From Dolosigranulum savutiense (GTDB taxonomy: Bacteria; Bacillota; Bacilli; Lactobacillales; Carnobacteriaceae_A): a stretch of DNA of 64,000 bases. Positions within the stretch are counted from its first letter, which is position 1. Each line of letters begins with the position of its first letter. Made by a program: the position numbers and the translations under genes. Location: the NCBI RefSeq assembly GCF_039830095.1, contig NZ_CP142435.1:806001-870000 (forward strand), written 5' to 3'. Positions 53,067-61,184 of this stretch are shown piece by piece. A model generated the notes under the pieces. That model was not told the origin of the DNA. It was given only the letters and a program-made list of their open reading frames with translations, and searched no databases.

Positions 53067-53085
53067 TTAATTTGTTACCCATTCC

Positions 53086-53118
53086 AAAAGGCATTGCTTT
53101 TGCCAGCAATGCCTTTTT
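53086..53118. terminator. bidirectional terminator after thiT
   Basis: AAAAGGCATTGCT and AGCAATGCCTTTTTT form a 12-13-bp stem with a 6-nt loop. It serves thiT and the converging trkH. Confidence 0.85.
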
Positions 53119-53138
53119 TACTATCTATTTTTTTATTT

Positions 53139-54590
53139 TTAAGGAACACCGCGCCATGTTTTAGGTGAGAATAAAATTAAAATCGGGAAAATTTCAAGAC
53201 GCCCCATTAACATTGCAAAGGTTAGAAGTAACTTGTTAAAGTTGCTAAATTGACTAAAAGAGCCATTTGGACCCACTGCATTCAATCCTGGTCCAATATT
53301 ATTCAAAGTAGCTGCTACTGCTGAAAAACTTGATGTAAAGTCTGGCATCTCAAAGCTAACACTTAACATAATAAGGACAAATACAATGGTATACAGTGCC
53401 AAATAATTAGAAATATTGGCTAGCATGGGATGCTTAATAGATTCACCTTCAAAAATCAAACTTGTTTGCCGATTTGGATGGAATGTTTTCTTATACTCTC
53501 TAATACCTGATTTAATCATAATAGCAACCCGAGAAACTTTTAATCCTCCTCCGGTTGAGCCAGCCATTCCTCCAATAAACATTAAAATCAAAATAATAAT
53601 CTGGGAAAACAAGGGCCATTGATTAAAATTAGCAGTTGAAAAACCACTTGTCGTAATAATAGAAGAAACAGTAAAGAAACTATCACGTAAAGCTGAGCCT
53701 ACTCTCGTATCATGGGCTATTAGTTGTCCTGCTATTAACAATATGGAACCAACAATGAAACCTAAATACCAGCGAAGCTCCTCAGAATAGAATACCTCCT
53801 TCACTTTTTTAGCCAAGAGGAAGTAATACAAACTAAAGTTCACCCCAAACAGAATCATGGCAACTGACAAGATTATCTCTGCCGCAACATTGTCATAAAA
53901 CGCAAAACTACTATTTTTCATCCCGAATCCACCTGTACCTGCTGCACCAAAAGCGTGGATCATACTGTCAAATAAAGGTAAACCTGTTAGCATCAATAAT
54001 ACAATCGTTACAATCGTCATGGCAAAATAAATTAAGTATAAAATTTGAGCTGATTTGACAATTTTTGACACTAATTTGTCAAACTTTGGACCAGGCATTT
54101 CTGCTCGCATCATGTGCACATCTTCTGATTCAGCACGTGGAGAGATCGCTAAGGCAAATACTAAAACCCCCATCCCTCCGACTAAGTGGGAAAAGCTACG
54201 CCAAAAAATAGAAGAATGTGCCAATGCTTCTACATCATCTAAAATACTTGCTCCTGTCGTTGTAAATCCACTCGCTGTCTCAAAAAAAGCATCTACAATT
54301 GAAGGAATATCGCCATTAATTACAAAGGGTAACCCGCCAAAAAAGGAAATAATGATCCATGACAAAGAAACAATAATGAAACCTTCCTTCGCATACAGAC
54401 GATTATTATCAGGCTTAATTCGCGACAGCAATGTCCCACCAATAAACATCACCGCTCCCACACTCAAAAAACTAAATGTGTAAATAAAAGGTTCGCGATA
54501 AATTAAACTCACTACAACTGGAAAACCCATCAGTACGCCGGTAATTTGAATTAATTTTGCTAAAGTATAACTAATTATCCGTTTATTCAT
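53139..54590 (-). CDS. trkH: potassium uptake protein, TrkH/KtrB family
   Basis: The K+-translocating membrane subunit. 483 residues with many segments, including the pore repeats, for example TASGFTTTGASIL and GAAGTGGFGMKN and SIITTSGFSTANF (glycine-containing selectivity loops), and the ending GRLEIFPILILF, which is conserved in TrkH/KtrB. Length fits TrkH more than KtrB (about 450). The regulator trkA lies just upstream (8-bp gap), so the pair is made together. Confidence 0.9.
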   Translation of the reverse strand: MNKRIISYTLAKLIQITGVLMGFPVVVSLIYREPFIYTFSFLSVGAVMFIGGTLLSRIKPDNNRLYAKEGFIIVSLSWIIISFFGGLPFVINGDIPSIVDAFFETASGFTTTGASILDDVEALAHSSIFWRSFSHLVGGMGVLVFALAISPRAESEDVHMMRAEMPGPKFDKLVSKIVKSAQILYLIYFAMTIVTIVLLMLTGLPLFDSMIHAFGAAGTGGFGMKNSSFAFYDNVAAEIILSVAMILFGVNFSLYYFLLAKKVKEVFYSEELRWYLGFIVGSILLIAGQLIAHDTRVGSALRDSFFTVSSIITTSGFSTANFNQWPLFSQIIILILMFIGGMAGSTGGGLKVSRVAIMIKSGIREYKKTFHPNRQTSLIFEGESIKHPMLANISNYLALYTIVFVLIMLSVSFEMPDFTSSFSAVAATLNNIGPGLNAVGPNGSFSQFSNFNKLLLTFAMLMGRLEIFPILILFSPKTWRGVP

Positions 54591-54598
54591 AAGTCACC

Positions 54599-55945
54599 TT
54601 ATTCTAAAATATCTTCCAAGCTCGTTAAATACTTACGTGTTGTTGCAATAATAACATGATCATCCACTTGCATATCATCCGCTCCAGTTGGGAAAATAAC
54701 ATGACCATTGCGAATAATATTAGCAATTAACACATCTGATTTAGTTGGAAGTGAATGGATCGGTTGGTTGGTCAATTCTGATTCTTCCGTAATGTGAAAC
54801 TCAATAATCTCAAATTGATTGTTATCCACTCGGTATAATCCTTCGATATCAGAATGTGCTCGAGAGCCTACTGAACGCACAAATTTTGAAATATGATTAG
54901 AAATTAATTGATGCGGTGTTACAAAGGCATGTGACGGATCTTCCTCAATTAAATTAATTAAATCTGTCCGGTTGACTTTTGTAATAACTTTCGATAAATT
55001 ATTTCGGCGTGCAAAGAGTGAAATTAATAAGTTCTCTTCATCCACTCCCGTTAAACTAACAATAGCATCAAATAATTCAATACGTTCTTCTTGTAAGAAT
55101 TCTTGATCTGATCCATCTCCGCTAATCACAACAACTTCAGGGAAATGTTCACTTAATTCACTGGCTTTATCTGGATTAATCTCAATGACTTTAATACCCA
55201 TCGATACATCTTTTAACATGTCGATTAGATAATGTGAAATACGACTTCCACCAATAATCAAGGTGTTTTTTAATCGTTTTTTCTTCTTACCGGTAACATG
55301 ATAAAAATTAGCCAGCAAGTCTTGTTCGCCCGTCACAAATAAATGATCGCCACGTTTAATCATCGTATCCCCAGTTGGAATGATAACTTCTTCACCACGT
55401 TTTACCGCACAAATAATTAAATTTGGAAACTTTTGGCGGAACTGGCTAATCATTAAACCTGATAACTCATCATCTTCAATCATCACTTCGATTAGATGCA
55501 CACCATCAGAAAAATTCTCTACACTTAATGCTCCCGGGTATCGTAGAATATCAACAATTTGTGACGCCGCTTCATACTCTGGATTAATCATTAGAGTAAT
55601 TCCCATACTTTCATGCATAAATTCATTATGCGTGGCATATGCCGGTTTTCGAACTCGAGCGATTGTATGTGTCGCTCCTAAATTTTTGGCGATTGAAGCT
55701 GCAATGATATTTGTTTCATCTTCTGGTGTTACAGCGATAAAAATATCACAATGCTCCACCCCTGCTTCTTTTTGAATATCAATATCCGCCCCATTTCCCA
55801 CAAAACCATCAATATCTGCTCGTGAGATTGTTCGCTCAAGCACAGTTTCTCTTAATTCAATCATTGTTACATTATTATCAGTCAACGATAAATCTTTACA
55901 TAAGGCGCGGCCAACTTTCCCCCCACCTACAATAATTATATTCAT
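54599..55945 (-). CDS. trkA: Trk potassium uptake regulatory protein TrkA
   Basis: A cytoplasmic gating subunit with two RCK units. The first NAD-binding site is IIVGGGKVGRALCKDLS (about 3-19), followed by a TrkA_C domain (about 140-215). The second Rossmann part starts at LIIGGSRISHYLIDML (about 228-243), with a second TrkA_C domain ending the 448 residues. It binds NAD(H)/ATP and opens TrkH. It lies 8 bp before trkH. Confidence 0.94.
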   Translation of the reverse strand: MNIIIVGGGKVGRALCKDLSLTDNNVTMIELRETVLERTISRADIDGFVGNGADIDIQKEAGVEHCDIFIAVTPEDETNIIAASIAKNLGATHTIARVRKPAYATHNEFMHESMGITLMINPEYEAASQIVDILRYPGALSVENFSDGVHLIEVMIEDDELSGLMISQFRQKFPNLIICAVKRGEEVIIPTGDTMIKRGDHLFVTGEQDLLANFYHVTGKKKKRLKNTLIIGGSRISHYLIDMLKDVSMGIKVIEINPDKASELSEHFPEVVVISGDGSDQEFLQEERIELFDAIVSLTGVDEENLLISLFARRNNLSKVITKVNRTDLINLIEEDPSHAFVTPHQLISNHISKFVRSVGSRAHSDIEGLYRVDNNQFEIIEFHITEESELTNQPIHSLPTKSDVLIANIIRNGHVIFPTGADDMQVDDHVIIATTRKYLTSLEDILE

Positions 55946-56044
55946 GAATAAAATCCCTCTTTCTGTCTCCTATTTACTCTCAATATTTTACCCCTAAATA
56001 ATAAATTCTTAAACAATTATGAAAATTTTTTAATCAAAATATCG

Positions 56045-56524
56045 TTATTTATGATACGGTTCTCCTCGAATAATACGAAATATTCGATAAATTTGTTCTG
56101 TTAAAATGAGACGCATGAGTTGATGTGGATAAGTCATCTTGCCAAATGCTATTTGAGCTTGGCTACGCTGAATAACAGCTGGACTTAACCCTAAGGATCC
56201 CCCAATAACAAACGTAATATGACTTTGCCCATGAATCATTTTATCTTCAATATCAGCAGCAAATGCTTCAGAGGTCATTTGTTTTCCGTTCAAATCTAAC
56301 GCAATCACATAATCACGAGAGGCGATTCGTTCTAAAATTCGCTCCCCTTCAATTGCTTTAACCTTCTGCTCATTAGCCACACTCAAATGTTCTGGTGCTG
56401 GTTCATCATTCACTTCAATCATATTGAATGTACAATAAGCCCCCAGACGTTTGGCATACTCATTGATTCCTTTAATTAAATATTTTTCTTTTAATTTTCC
56501 CACTGAAATAATAGTAATTTTCAT
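56045..56524 (-). CDS. rlmH: 23S rRNA (pseudouridine1915-N3)-methyltransferase RlmH
   Basis: It methylates pseudouridine 1915 in helix 69 of 23S rRNA. The start KITIISVGKLKEKYLIKGI, the SPOUT-fold block TFVIGGSLGLSPAV (about 102-115) with the SAM-binding knot, and the ending MRLILTEQIYRIFRIIRGEPYHK are diagnostic. I use the ATG at 56524 (159 residues, the usual size), with AAGGTGG upstream; an extended start adds 7 odd residues. The promoter region upstream contains the DnaA-box-like cluster. Confidence 0.95.
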   Translation of the reverse strand: MKITIISVGKLKEKYLIKGINEYAKRLGAYCTFNMIEVNDEPAPEHLSVANEQKVKAIEGERILERIASRDYVIALDLNGKQMTSEAFAADIEDKMIHGQSHITFVIGGSLGLSPAVIQRSQAQIAFGKMTYPHQLMRLILTEQIYRIFRIIRGEPYHK

Positions 56525-56526
56525 GG

Positions 56527-56580
56527 TTATCCACCTTTTTTCCATAAGTTATCAACAGAGTTATCCACAGGTGTGAATAA
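56527..56580. promoter_or_regulatory. cluster of DnaA-box-like 9-mers
   Basis: Four 9-mers lie in 54 bp: TTATCCACC (56527-56535), TTATCAACA (56549-56557), TTATCCACA (56561-56569), and on the minus strand TTATTCACA (56572-56580). The last two match the consensus TTATnCACA fully and the first two have one mismatch. A fifth CCACAG follows. No AT-rich unwinding region or dnaA gene is adjacent. Confidence 0.65.
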
Positions 56581-56608
56581 CTTATCTGAGTTTCTTTCCA
56601 CAGTGTAT

Positions 56609-56634
56609 AACACTATCATAGCAATGATAGTGTT
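56609..56634. repeat. perfect 11-bp inverted repeat
   Basis: AACACTATCAT and ATGATAGTGTT pair around a 4-nt loop. No T-run follows on either strand, so an operator or RNA structure is more likely than a terminator. Confidence 0.75.
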
Positions 56635-56683
56635 AAATTACAACTTATGAAAATAGGTTCATTCTTTTCCGTTCTTTAACAGC

Positions 56684-56722
56684 ATAAAAGCACTCACAAC
56701 AAATGTCCTGAGTGCTTTTATC
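56684..56722. terminator. terminator of htrA
   Basis: ATAAAAGCACTCA pairs with TGAGTGCTTTTAT around a loop of about 12 nt, with T-rich sequence on the minus side, 24 bp beyond the htrA stop. Confidence 0.75.
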
Positions 56723-56745
56723 TACAATATTTATTATTTATTTAG

Positions 56746-57948
56746 TTAGAATGCTAATCGCTCTTGTTCTCTCATCGTCATTGTTTGTGTCTGTAATTGG
56801 CCATCTCGATAAAACTCGACATCTACTTCGTCCCCAACTCGCGTTTTATACAGAGCTTGGCGCAACTCTAACCCGGTCGTCACAGGTTGACCATTAAAGG
56901 AAGTAATCACATCACCTGATTGTAAACCAGCTTCAGAAGCTGATGTGTTGCTTGTAACGTCAACGACAACAACCCCTTCTTCAACACTTTCATCAATTTT
57001 TAAGACATTGGTTTTTTGTTCATCAGAAACTAAGCCTAAATCTACCATTGTAATACCTAGTGTTGGTCGAATGATTTCGCCTTCTCGTTCCAATTCATTA
57101 ATGATATCAACGGCATCATTACTTGGAATAGCAAAGCCCATTCCTTCAACAACATTGGTAGATATTTTCATTGAGTTAATGCCAATAATTTGACCCGCTA
57201 CATTGACAAGTGGTCCTCCTGAATTTCCGGGGTTAATCGCTGCATCGGTTTGAATGGCATTCATTTGCCAATCCATTTGTCGGTCGCCATCCGTATCAAC
57301 CGGCACCATACGATTAACACCTGACACGATCCCTGCTGTGACTGAAAGTGGAAATTCTGTTCCTAGAGGAGAACCAATAGCAATGGCAGGCTCGCCTAGT
57401 GTTAAGTTATCTGAATCTCCAAACTCAGCTACATCCGTTACATTCTCAGCATCGATCGATAAAACAGCTAAGTCTGTATACTTATCGGCTCCAATAACAT
57501 CTGCTGGTACACGCGAGCCATCTTTTAACATTACATCAATAGCATCTGATCCTTCTACTACGTGATTGTTTGTAAAGATATAGGCTTTTCCATCTTTTAC
57601 TTTATAAATAGCACCACTACCTGTTCCAGCTTCGTTTAGATTTTCATCAGTTAACTCGCCATCCGGTGACTGGGTTGGAGTTTGTCCAAATATATCAGTC
57701 ACTTGTTGCTTGTTAATAATCGTGACGACAGTATGCTGAACTTTTTTGACCGCTTCAGTAATATCGCTCTCGACATTTGTTTTTACAGTGGAAGTTTTAG
57801 TTTCATCAGTAGCGCTCTCTAAATCTTTAGTAGATTGCTCAGTTTGTTCAGTTTCTTCAATAGTTGCTTGATTGGACTGAGGTTGGCAAGCTACCAGTGC
57901 AATGGTCGCAGTACTTATCATTAATATGTGTTTCAATCTTTGTGTCAT
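56746..57948 (-). CDS. htrA: HtrA/DegP-type serine protease with a lipoprotein signal
   Basis: An extracytoplasmic quality-control protease. The catalytic triad is in TNNHVVEG (His, about 125), DLAVLSID (Asp, about 155) and GNSGGPLVN (Ser, about 238), followed by one PDZ domain (about 300-395). 400 residues. The N-terminus MTQRLKHILMISTATIALVACQPQ has a lipobox LVAC (Cys21), so it would be a lipid-anchored lipoprotein, whereas most Gram-positive HtrA proteins use a plain membrane anchor. A Thr/Glu/Ser-rich linker (about 22-65) follows. Confidence 0.93.
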   Translation of the reverse strand: MTQRLKHILMISTATIALVACQPQSNQATIEETEQTEQSTKDLESATDETKTSTVKTNVESDITEAVKKVQHTVVTIINKQQVTDIFGQTPTQSPDGELTDENLNEAGTGSGAIYKVKDGKAYIFTNNHVVEGSDAIDVMLKDGSRVPADVIGADKYTDLAVLSIDAENVTDVAEFGDSDNLTLGEPAIAIGSPLGTEFPLSVTAGIVSGVNRMVPVDTDGDRQMDWQMNAIQTDAAINPGNSGGPLVNVAGQIIGINSMKISTNVVEGMGFAIPSNDAVDIINELEREGEIIRPTLGITMVDLGLVSDEQKTNVLKIDESVEEGVVVVDVTSNTSASEAGLQSGDVITSFNGQPVTTGLELRQALYKTRVGDEVDVEFYRDGQLQTQTMTMREQERLAF

Positions 57949-58051
57949 ATTGCCATCTCCTATAAATAATTTAATCCAAAATATTCATCTATCACTATCT
58001 TAGCATTTATCTTTGAATAATCAATGAATCATTAAAGAATAGACTATTGCA

Positions 58052-58864
58052 TTATAATGAAATAAATTGACTCGGCTGATCGGGATCCGTATCATGCAAC
58101 TGAAATTGATCATTTACTCCAGTATCCTTCTGCCTCAAAATATCCTCTGCTGTATTGTAAGCAATTGATTTCATGTTATTTTCCTTACTTAAGTGACCTA
58201 AAAAGACATGTTTTGTCTTATCCCCCACTATTTCAGCTAAAGCCCGCGCACCATCTTCATTCGATAAGTGGCCTTTATCGCTAATAATTCGTTGCTTTAA
58301 GTACCATGGATAACTCCCCATTCGAAGCATCGCTAAATCATGATTGCTTTCAAATAAATATGCATCTGCATTCTTTAAATAACCGCGCATACGGTCACTT
58401 ACATATCCCGTATCTGTCAACATCACGAAGCGTTTACCACCCTTTTGGAACGTATAAAACTGTGGATCCGCTGCATCATGTGATACCCCAAAACTGGAGA
58501 TATCCAAATCATTAAATACTTTTGTCCGATTATTAAAGAAATGATGTTGATGTTCCCGGTCAATCTTGCCAATTTTTTTGCTCATTGCTTGCCAAGTTCC
58601 TTCATTAGCATATACATCTAAGTTATATCGCCGTGATAAAACACCCACCCCTTTAATATGGTCATTATGTTCGTGGGTCACTAAGATACCATCCAATTCG
58701 GCAGGAGAACGATTGATTTGACTTAAAAGTCGCTCAGCTGTCTTTCCACTAAAGCCACAATCAATAAGCAACTTACTTTTTTCTGTTTCAACATACGTCA
58801 TATTGCCCGTACTACCACTTGCTAAAATACAAAACTTAATATCTGCTGGTTGTTGATTAAACAT
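58052..58864 (-). CDS. yycJ: YycJ (WalJ) metallo-beta-lactamase-fold nuclease
   Basis: A cytoplasmic MBL-fold protein of the wal operon. The metal motif THEHNDHIKG (about 59-68) is complete, with DTGYVSD, FESNHD and HLSNEDGA later. Homologues are 5'-3' DNA exonucleases linked to mismatch repair, although the gene sits with walRK. I start at the ATG at 58864 (MFNQQPAD, 270 residues) because GAGGAA lies 6 bp before it. It ends the operon walR-walK-yycH-yycI-yycJ. Confidence 0.93.
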   Translation of the reverse strand: MFNQQPADIKFCILASGSTGNMTYVETEKSKLLIDCGFSGKTAERLLSQINRSPAELDGILVTHEHNDHIKGVGVLSRRYNLDVYANEGTWQAMSKKIGKIDREHQHHFFNNRTKVFNDLDISSFGVSHDAADPQFYTFQKGGKRFVMLTDTGYVSDRMRGYLKNADAYLFESNHDLAMLRMGSYPWYLKQRIISDKGHLSNEDGARALAEIVGDKTKHVFLGHLSKENNMKSIAYNTAEDILRQKDTGVNDQFQLHDTDPDQPSQFISL

Positions 58865-59008
58865 ATGATCTTCCTCTAAATTTAGTGTCTTTACCATTGT
58901 AATTAAAATAATCGATCAAATCAAAAAAGAAAGATACGTTACACAAAAATAACTCTCTCTCTTTTTATCTGTATTATGAAAGCGCCAAGTACATCGATTA
59001 CGCTAAAA

Positions 59009-59872
59009 TTAATGCTTATCTGCCTCTGGTCGTTCTGGTAGTGGTGTAATCGATTGGTTAGCTTGAGCTGACTGCTGAATCACCGTACCATCTGTTGCGT
59101 CAACTTGTAGAAGGACTTTTCCTCGAGTTGAATGTTCCACTTCTATTGTCCAAACAGGCACATACATGCTTAAATCATCTAAGTATAACGTACGTTGATA
59201 CGCAAGAACTGGTTTTTTTACTATTGTATTCGTTGAAATTTCGTTATTCTGATATGCTGATTTCACAGCATCTAAATCAGTTATAGTTTGAATAGGGCGT
59301 CCTTGCTGCATAGTTTCACCAATATAAAGTTGATGATAGGAAAACACATTGTTATCTGCATCAATATAAAAAATAATTTGTGACGTGCCATCCATGATTG
59401 GAACCCCATTAACAACGTGATAATAGATAAAGACACCATTTTCTTCATCCAACTTACCCATCGCATATTCTTCCCCGAATAAAACTTGAGGTGATCGTAA
59501 AAAATTGGCCAATTTATCATAATCAGCTTGAGTAAACCCTTGCTCAATACTACCTTCTAATTCGATTGGATTAGACAAAAAACTAGTATAATATAACCCT
59601 TCTTCAACTACGCCCACTTGCCCTTCCAATTGACTAGCTTCTTCTTCCAAAATATCATAATTATTCGCTTGAATGGCATAGGCTTGTTGGGACTGATCAT
59701 CAAAAGTTGGTAACTGAATATTAGCTTGTCTCATATCTTCAAGTAAATCAATTTGATCTGTCGTAGTTGATACATAGTGTAAATTCCGTCGATCAACCAA
59801 GCTATTGAATAAAAAGATGTTTAAGATAATGAATGCTATAATAAAAATTGTTTCAATTCGTTTAAAATTCAT
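59009..59872 (-). CDS. yycI: YycI (WalI), WalK-controlling membrane protein
   Basis: A membrane-anchored extracellular protein with one N-terminal helix (IETIFIIAFIILNIFLF, about 4-20) and two YycI beta-domains. The RIETIFIIAFIILN pattern is the family mark. With YycH it regulates WalK (it restrains it in B. subtilis and activates it in S. aureus). I start at the ATG at 59872 (287 residues), 11 bp inside the end of yycH, so translation is coupled. Confidence 0.92.
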   Translation of the reverse strand: MNFKRIETIFIIAFIILNIFLFNSLVDRRNLHYVSTTTDQIDLLEDMRQANIQLPTFDDQSQQAYAIQANNYDILEEEASQLEGQVGVVEEGLYYTSFLSNPIELEGSIEQGFTQADYDKLANFLRSPQVLFGEEYAMGKLDEENGVFIYYHVVNGVPIMDGTSQIIFYIDADNNVFSYHQLYIGETMQQGRPIQTITDLDAVKSAYQNNEISTNTIVKKPVLAYQRTLYLDDLSMYVPVWTIEVEHSTRGKVLLQVDATDGTVIQQSAQANQSITPLPERPEADKH

Positions 59873-61184
59873 AGTTTCCATCACCTGATCTTTCTGCCAC
59901 TAAATCTGTCAGTGTCAACCACTGTCCATCAACTTTGACGTACCACTTTGGTGTAAAATGGATCACACGATTAGATTCTTTACTCTCTGTCCAATCCAGT
60001 CCAACTTGGATTCCTTCGATATCTGACAGTTCATAGGTTGATTTACTTTCTATTTCATCTAAAACCTCACGGCCCGACATTAACGTCTCTGCCTTACTAT
60101 CATCCAACGTAATGGGTGTCTGTGTAATTTGGAGTGGAATTTGCAAATGTGATAAACCTTCCTCTAGCACACCCACCTCTACATAGGATTTCCGTCCTCC
60201 TTGATCAAAAATCGGATATTCACCTATATAGCGACGATAAGTTAATATATTATTATCTGGATTATAATGATCCAGTAAAATAGGCTCTACCCAATTCTCC
60301 AAGTTACTCAGCTGGTAAAAACTATTGTTAAACCGCTCCACATTCGTCAGTTCGTCTAAATCAGGTAACTGGTTCAAATAAGTTAAAATATCCGTTGTTT
60401 GATTGATTCGAATCTCAGTCGTTAAGTCAATATATCGCGTCTCATAATTGTTTACTCGTACATCCACAGTTGATGTATCTGGGAAAAAAGATGAGATAAA
60501 TAAACTATTCGGCAATCGTTCCATCACATAATCAAACTGAGCAATATTCTGTTCTTCCTCAGGTAAATAAATAATATCTTGTTTCATGAGTTGCGAGAAG
60601 ACCGGAGTTCCTTCTATCTTTTCGATGTCAATTAGTTGTCTAATTTCTGTCAACTTATCTGTGTCTAGTTCGCCTCTATAAACCTCTTCGTTATAGGAAT
60701 TGTAGAAATAAAGCGTCGTAGGATTGTCCAAATTAATTGACAATCTTGTAAAAAATTTATTCGCAAAATCGCTCGGTAAATTAGCAAAACGTCCATCAAA
60801 TAGTCCAATTGGCAACTCCGTATGGAAAATCATCTCTAAATACTGATCTTCATCTGCTTCGTTTAACAGCAAAAATTCTTCTCGGGAAAATCGTTCACCC
60901 TCACTTAACTCATTAATCGTTACAGAAGACATCAATGTCTCAAACATCTCAGACATTTGATTTTGCGGTAGTTTTTCTGGATGATCCGTATGCAAAATAT
61001 ATTGAGATGGCGCATAGACGTGGAGTCGCTTGCGCTCGATAAGCGCAGCCGGCATCTGATTTGTTGTTTGTAATGGGCTTGTAAGTTCCTCTTCCTCACG
61101 TGGAACCCAAATGTTGTAACTAATGTAGAAGCTTAAGACAATTAACAACAGTAATAAAACATGCTTGACTCGGTCCAATGTCAT
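59862..61184 (-). CDS. yycH: YycH (WalH), WalK-controlling membrane protein
   Basis: 440 residues: a short cytoplasmic start, one helix (VKHVLLLLLIVLSFYISYNIW, about 6-26), and a large extracellular part with the YycH domain pattern (SQYILHTDHPEKL, ITQTPITLDDSKAETL). With YycI it forms a complex with the WalK membrane helices. The ATG at 61184 overlaps the walK stop as ATGA, with GGGGAGG 9 bp upstream, so it is translated with walK. Confidence 0.93.
   Translation of the reverse strand: MTLDRVKHVLLLLLIVLSFYISYNIWVPREEEELTSPLQTTNQMPAALIERKRLHVYAPSQYILHTDHPEKLPQNQMSEMFETLMSSVTINELSEGERFSREEFLLLNEADEDQYLEMIFHTELPIGLFDGRFANLPSDFANKFFTRLSINLDNPTTLYFYNSYNEEVYRGELDTDKLTEIRQLIDIEKIEGTPVFSQLMKQDIIYLPEEEQNIAQFDYVMERLPNSLFISSFFPDTSTVDVRVNNYETRYIDLTTEIRINQTTDILTYLNQLPDLDELTNVERFNNSFYQLSNLENWVEPILLDHYNPDNNILTYRRYIGEYPIFDQGGRKSYVEVGVLEEGLSHLQIPLQITQTPITLDDSKAETLMSGREVLDEIESKSTYELSDIEGIQVGLDWTESKESNRVIHFTPKWYVKVDGQWLTLTDLVAERSGDGNYEF

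Noticed and set aside
56527-56635. Chromosomal origin oriC itself
   Set aside because: No dnaA/dnaN and no clear AT-rich 13-mers lie beside the DnaA boxes; the flanking genes rlmH and htrA have their own signals.
61085-61105. Possible parS site around CACGTG in yycH
   Set aside because: Only about 11 of 16 positions match, and it sits inside a coding region. I did not find a perfect parS, but I could not scan exhaustively.
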